A stretch of 7,355 nucleotides of DNA from Elusimicrobiota bacterium (GTDB lineage Bacteria > Elusimicrobiota > Elusimicrobia > UBA1565 > JACRDR01): NCBI GenBank assembly GCA_016212845.1, contig JACRDR010000511.1, positions 1 to 7,355 of the forward strand, read 5' to 3'. The translations under genes and the position numbers were made by a program. Shown piece after piece: positions 5,507 through 7,355 of the stretch. Every line of letters starts with the position of its first letter. Within the stretch, counting starts at the first letter, position 1. The notes beneath the pieces are model-generated. The model was not told the origin of the DNA. It made no database searches and worked only from the letters and a program-made list of their open reading frames with translations.

Positions 5507-7355
5507 TCAATCTACCGGCTGCGTCGTCCGGCCCCGCCGGGGCGGAGCCGCGGGCGTCCCGGTCGTGCTCGTTCCCGAAGTCGCGGCAGCAGGCGGGGCA
5601 GTTCCCGGAGTGGGCTCCGGCCACGGCGGCTCCGGCATCGACGGCGGCCGAGTCGCGTCAACCCGCTCGGCCGGGAAACAACCGTCGCGTTGTTTCGCGC
5701 AACCCGCCTGGGTGCTGGTGTTCTTAGCCTGGAGTATCTCCGCCGAAGACGCCGCGTCGTCCTTGAACTTCTTCAGTTCCGTTTCCATCTTGGCGACGGA
5801 ACCACCGAGCTTTCCATCCTGGGCGCCGTCGCCGAGAAGTTCCTTGGCCTTCGCGCCGTAGCCGCGGAGCTTCGCCACGTTCTCCGGCAGCGCCGTTTGT
5901 CCAGCCTCCGCCTGAGCGGGCGGAATCGCCGCGTTCTCCGGCACCGGCGTCGATTTCGCCGCTGCCCCGACGCTCCCTTGAGACGCCGTCAGCGCCGCCT
6001 CATAGGCGGAGTTGACCTTCGTCTGCGCGTTCCGCAGGAGCGCCACGGCATCCGCAGTTCGCTTGAGGAATCCCCCGTCCTCTTGCCCCCCATAAGCCAT
6101 CCTCGATCCAGCGACTTTGACGTAGCCCTGGGTCTCGCCCAATAGAGCGACGTTCGCTCTTGCCTGCATGCCCTTTGCGGCCGGCAATGCGACCGGCGAG
6201 TTCAGATTTCCGCGATCGACGAAGGATCTTTCGGCGGCCGCCAGTTGGTCCCAGGACTCCTTCATGGCGGTGCCGCCCGCTTTGAGGTCGGTCCGCGCAA
6301 GGTCGATCAGGCTTTCGGCGGACTTCAACTTTTCCTCGATCAGCGCGAACCGCTTCGCCGCATCCTTGTCCTGGACTCCGGTCGCTTGAGCGAGCGCCTT
6401 AGCCGCTCCATCTTCGCCAACGGTCGCCACGTACAATTCCTTGGCTTTTGCGAGAGCCTCCCTCGCCGTCTTGAGGTCGGTTTCCGCCTTGGTAATGACC
6501 GCCGGCTCCGCATTTGTCGCCTGATCCTGCTTCGCGACCTCCGCGAGGGCGTCCTTGGCCTTCTTGGCCAGTTCGTAAACGCCCTCATTGCCCTGGCCGG
6601 CATCGAACCCGAATTTAGCTCGAACGGAGCCATACTTGCCTGCGTTCAACTCTCGCCAATAGGCCTGGTCGGCGCCCGCGAGCACCGCCTGAGACTGGCC
6701 CAGCTGGTTCACCGCGGCGATGATGTCGTCCCAGGCCTTCGCGAGGTTGGGTTCCGCCGTCCCGCGCTTGTCGGCCGCGGTCCTCAAGGACGCATAGGCG
6801 GAGCGCAGGGGCTGAACGCCGTTGCAGTAAGGCAAGCCTGCGGTCTCCTGCGTGCAAGTATTCTGGGCGCGGTCCAAATCGCCGTTGGCGGCATCCGCTC
6901 GAGCGGAGCTCTGGCGCGGCGCGGGGGCCTGCGGCCCCTGGACGTTGCCGGGCAGCGGCTGCTCGCCGCTTCCGGTCTCTTTGCTGCTCTTGCCGGCGCC
7001 GCCGCCGTATTCGGCGCAGATGCCGCAGACGCCGTTCGACGGGAGATAGTTGGGCGGTCCCTTGTCGTCGCCGCGATCGTCGAGGGGCATGCCGACGTAC
7101 TGGCGGTCCTTGCCGGGTCCCCCACGGCAGTAGTAGCGAATGGTGTCGTTGCTCGCGATCTGGTCGCCGTCGCAGATGACGATCGTCGGCTGCTTGCCGC
7201 CGGCCGCCGCCCACATGCCGGCCATGCCTTTGCCGAAGGGCTCGAGCAGGCCTTTGCCGAGGATGTTGGAGATCGCCGACTTGGTGATCTCTTCGTAGAT
7301 CATCTTCGGGAACTCGAACTCCTTCCACTTCTTCTTGGACCACTTGAGGTCGAGC
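5507..7355 (-). CDS. Cysteine-containing, helix-rich protein with Pro/Thr-rich tail (N-terminus beyond window)
   Basis: The minus-strand frame is open from the window edge to the TGA at 5509–5507, giving 615 in-window residues. An ATG exists at 7303, but the 17 codons before it are open and protein-like (Lys, Trp and Glu/Phe-rich), so the true start is probably outside. Counting from that Met, cysteines occur at 44, 59, 93, 96 (VCGIC), 150, 160, 535 and 542: eight in all, clustered near the two ends, which fits disulfides in an exported protein. Residues about 100–140 are a Gly/Pro/Ser-rich linker. Residues about 163–530 are Ala/Lys/Glu-rich and probably form helical or coiled-coil bundles. 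Residues 550–598 are a Pro/Thr/Ala-rich tail ending in basic RRGR then TTQPVD. No family or catalytic site is recognised. The gene is followed after 83 bases by the 1173-residue secreted protein in the same orientation, which suggests a shared envelope role. Confidence 0.88.
   Translation of the reverse strand, partial: LDLKWSKKKWKEFEFPKMIYEEITKSAISNILGKGLLEPFGKGMAGMWAAAGGKQPTIVICDGDQIASNDTIRYYCRGGPGKDRQYVGMPLDDRGDDKGPPNYLPSNGVCGICAEYGGGAGKSSKETGSGEQPLPGNVQGPQAPAPRQSSARADAANGDLDRAQNTCTQETAGLPYCNGVQPLRSAYASLRTAADKRGTAEPNLAKAWDDIIAAVNQLGQSQAVLAGADQAYWRELNAGKYGSVRAKFGFDAGQGNEGVYELAKKAKDALAEVAKQDQATNAEPAVITKAETDLKTAREALAKAKELYVATVGEDGAAKALAQATGVQDKDAAKRFALIEEKLKSAESLIDLARTDLKAGGTAMKESWDQLAAAERSFVDRGNLNSPVALPAAKGMQARANVALLGETQGYVKVAGSRMAYGGQEDGGFLKRTADAVALLRNAQTKVNSAYEAALTASQGSVGAAAKSTPVPENAAIPPAQAEAGQTALPENVAKLRGYGAKAKELLGDGAQDGKLGGSVAKMETELKKFKDDAASSAEILQAKNTSTQAGCAKQRDGCFPAERVDATRPPSMPEPPWPEPTPGTAPPAAATSGTSTTGTPAAPPRRGRTTQPVD

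Noticed and set aside
2241..5861. 1206-codon open frame on the plus strand opposite the 1173-residue gene
   Set aside because: Its translation is dominated by Arg, Val, Ala, Leu, Gly and Asp with few Lys or Asn, typical of an antisense frame in GC-rich DNA. It runs through the hairpin gap and into the next gene, and has no signal peptide or domain pattern. The minus-strand frame has a signal peptide, ordered linkers and plausible composition.
6615..7343. 242-codon minus-strand frame inside the right-hand gene
   Set aside because: It is a highly Arg-rich frame-shifted reading of the 5507–7355 gene, not protein-like.
1..7355. CRISPR array, tRNA or insertion sequence
   Set aside because: No regularly spaced 20–40 base repeats, no tRNA-like sequence, and no transposase or terminal-repeat pair were seen. 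The repeats present are short palindromic modules and a coding tandem repeat.

Overview
This GC-rich window (roughly two thirds G+C by eye) carries three large protein genes, all on the minus strand, in transcription order 7355→5507, 5423→1902 and 1695→1. The outer two run off the window. I see no tRNA, rRNA, CRISPR array, transposase or other mobile-element gene. The GC-rich third codon positions and Sec-type signal peptides fit a GC-rich bacterium with an envelope and an export system. Nothing here fixes the phylum. A GC-rich Elusimicrobiota- or Myxococcota-like genome is only an impression.

Region by region, read in the direction of transcription: (1) 7355–5507 is the C-terminal 615 codons of an unrecognised protein. 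It has eight cysteines near its two ends, a long Ala/Lys/Glu-rich helical middle and a Pro/Thr-rich tail. (2) 5506–5424 is an 83-base gap with a perfect 11-bp hairpin and an AT-rich stretch that may be a promoter. (3) 5423–1902 is a complete 1173-residue secreted multidomain protein. It has a signal peptide, a helical N-terminal part, a Pro-rich linker, a CxxC-containing presumed beta region, a (GGNP)n linker and a large C-terminal part ending in a cysteine pair. (4) 1901–1696 is a 206-base gap packed with short inverted and direct repeats. (5) 1695–1 is the N-terminal 565 residues of a third exported, mostly helical protein, whose C-terminus lies outside the window.

The three genes look like a cluster of very large envelope or extracellular proteins with no domain I can name. 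Shared traits are orientation, low-complexity Pro/Gly linkers, paired cysteines, and in the two genes whose starts are visible a signal peptide giving a mature protein that begins Glu-Gly. No catalytic motif stands out, so a structural, adhesive or scaffold role is the simplest inference, but it is not shown. The most distinctive non-coding feature is a roughly 34-base palindromic element present in both gaps, upstream of both visible start codons. It could be a shared terminator, a leader regulator or a dispersed repeat family. Neither visible start has a clear Shine-Dalgarno sequence.
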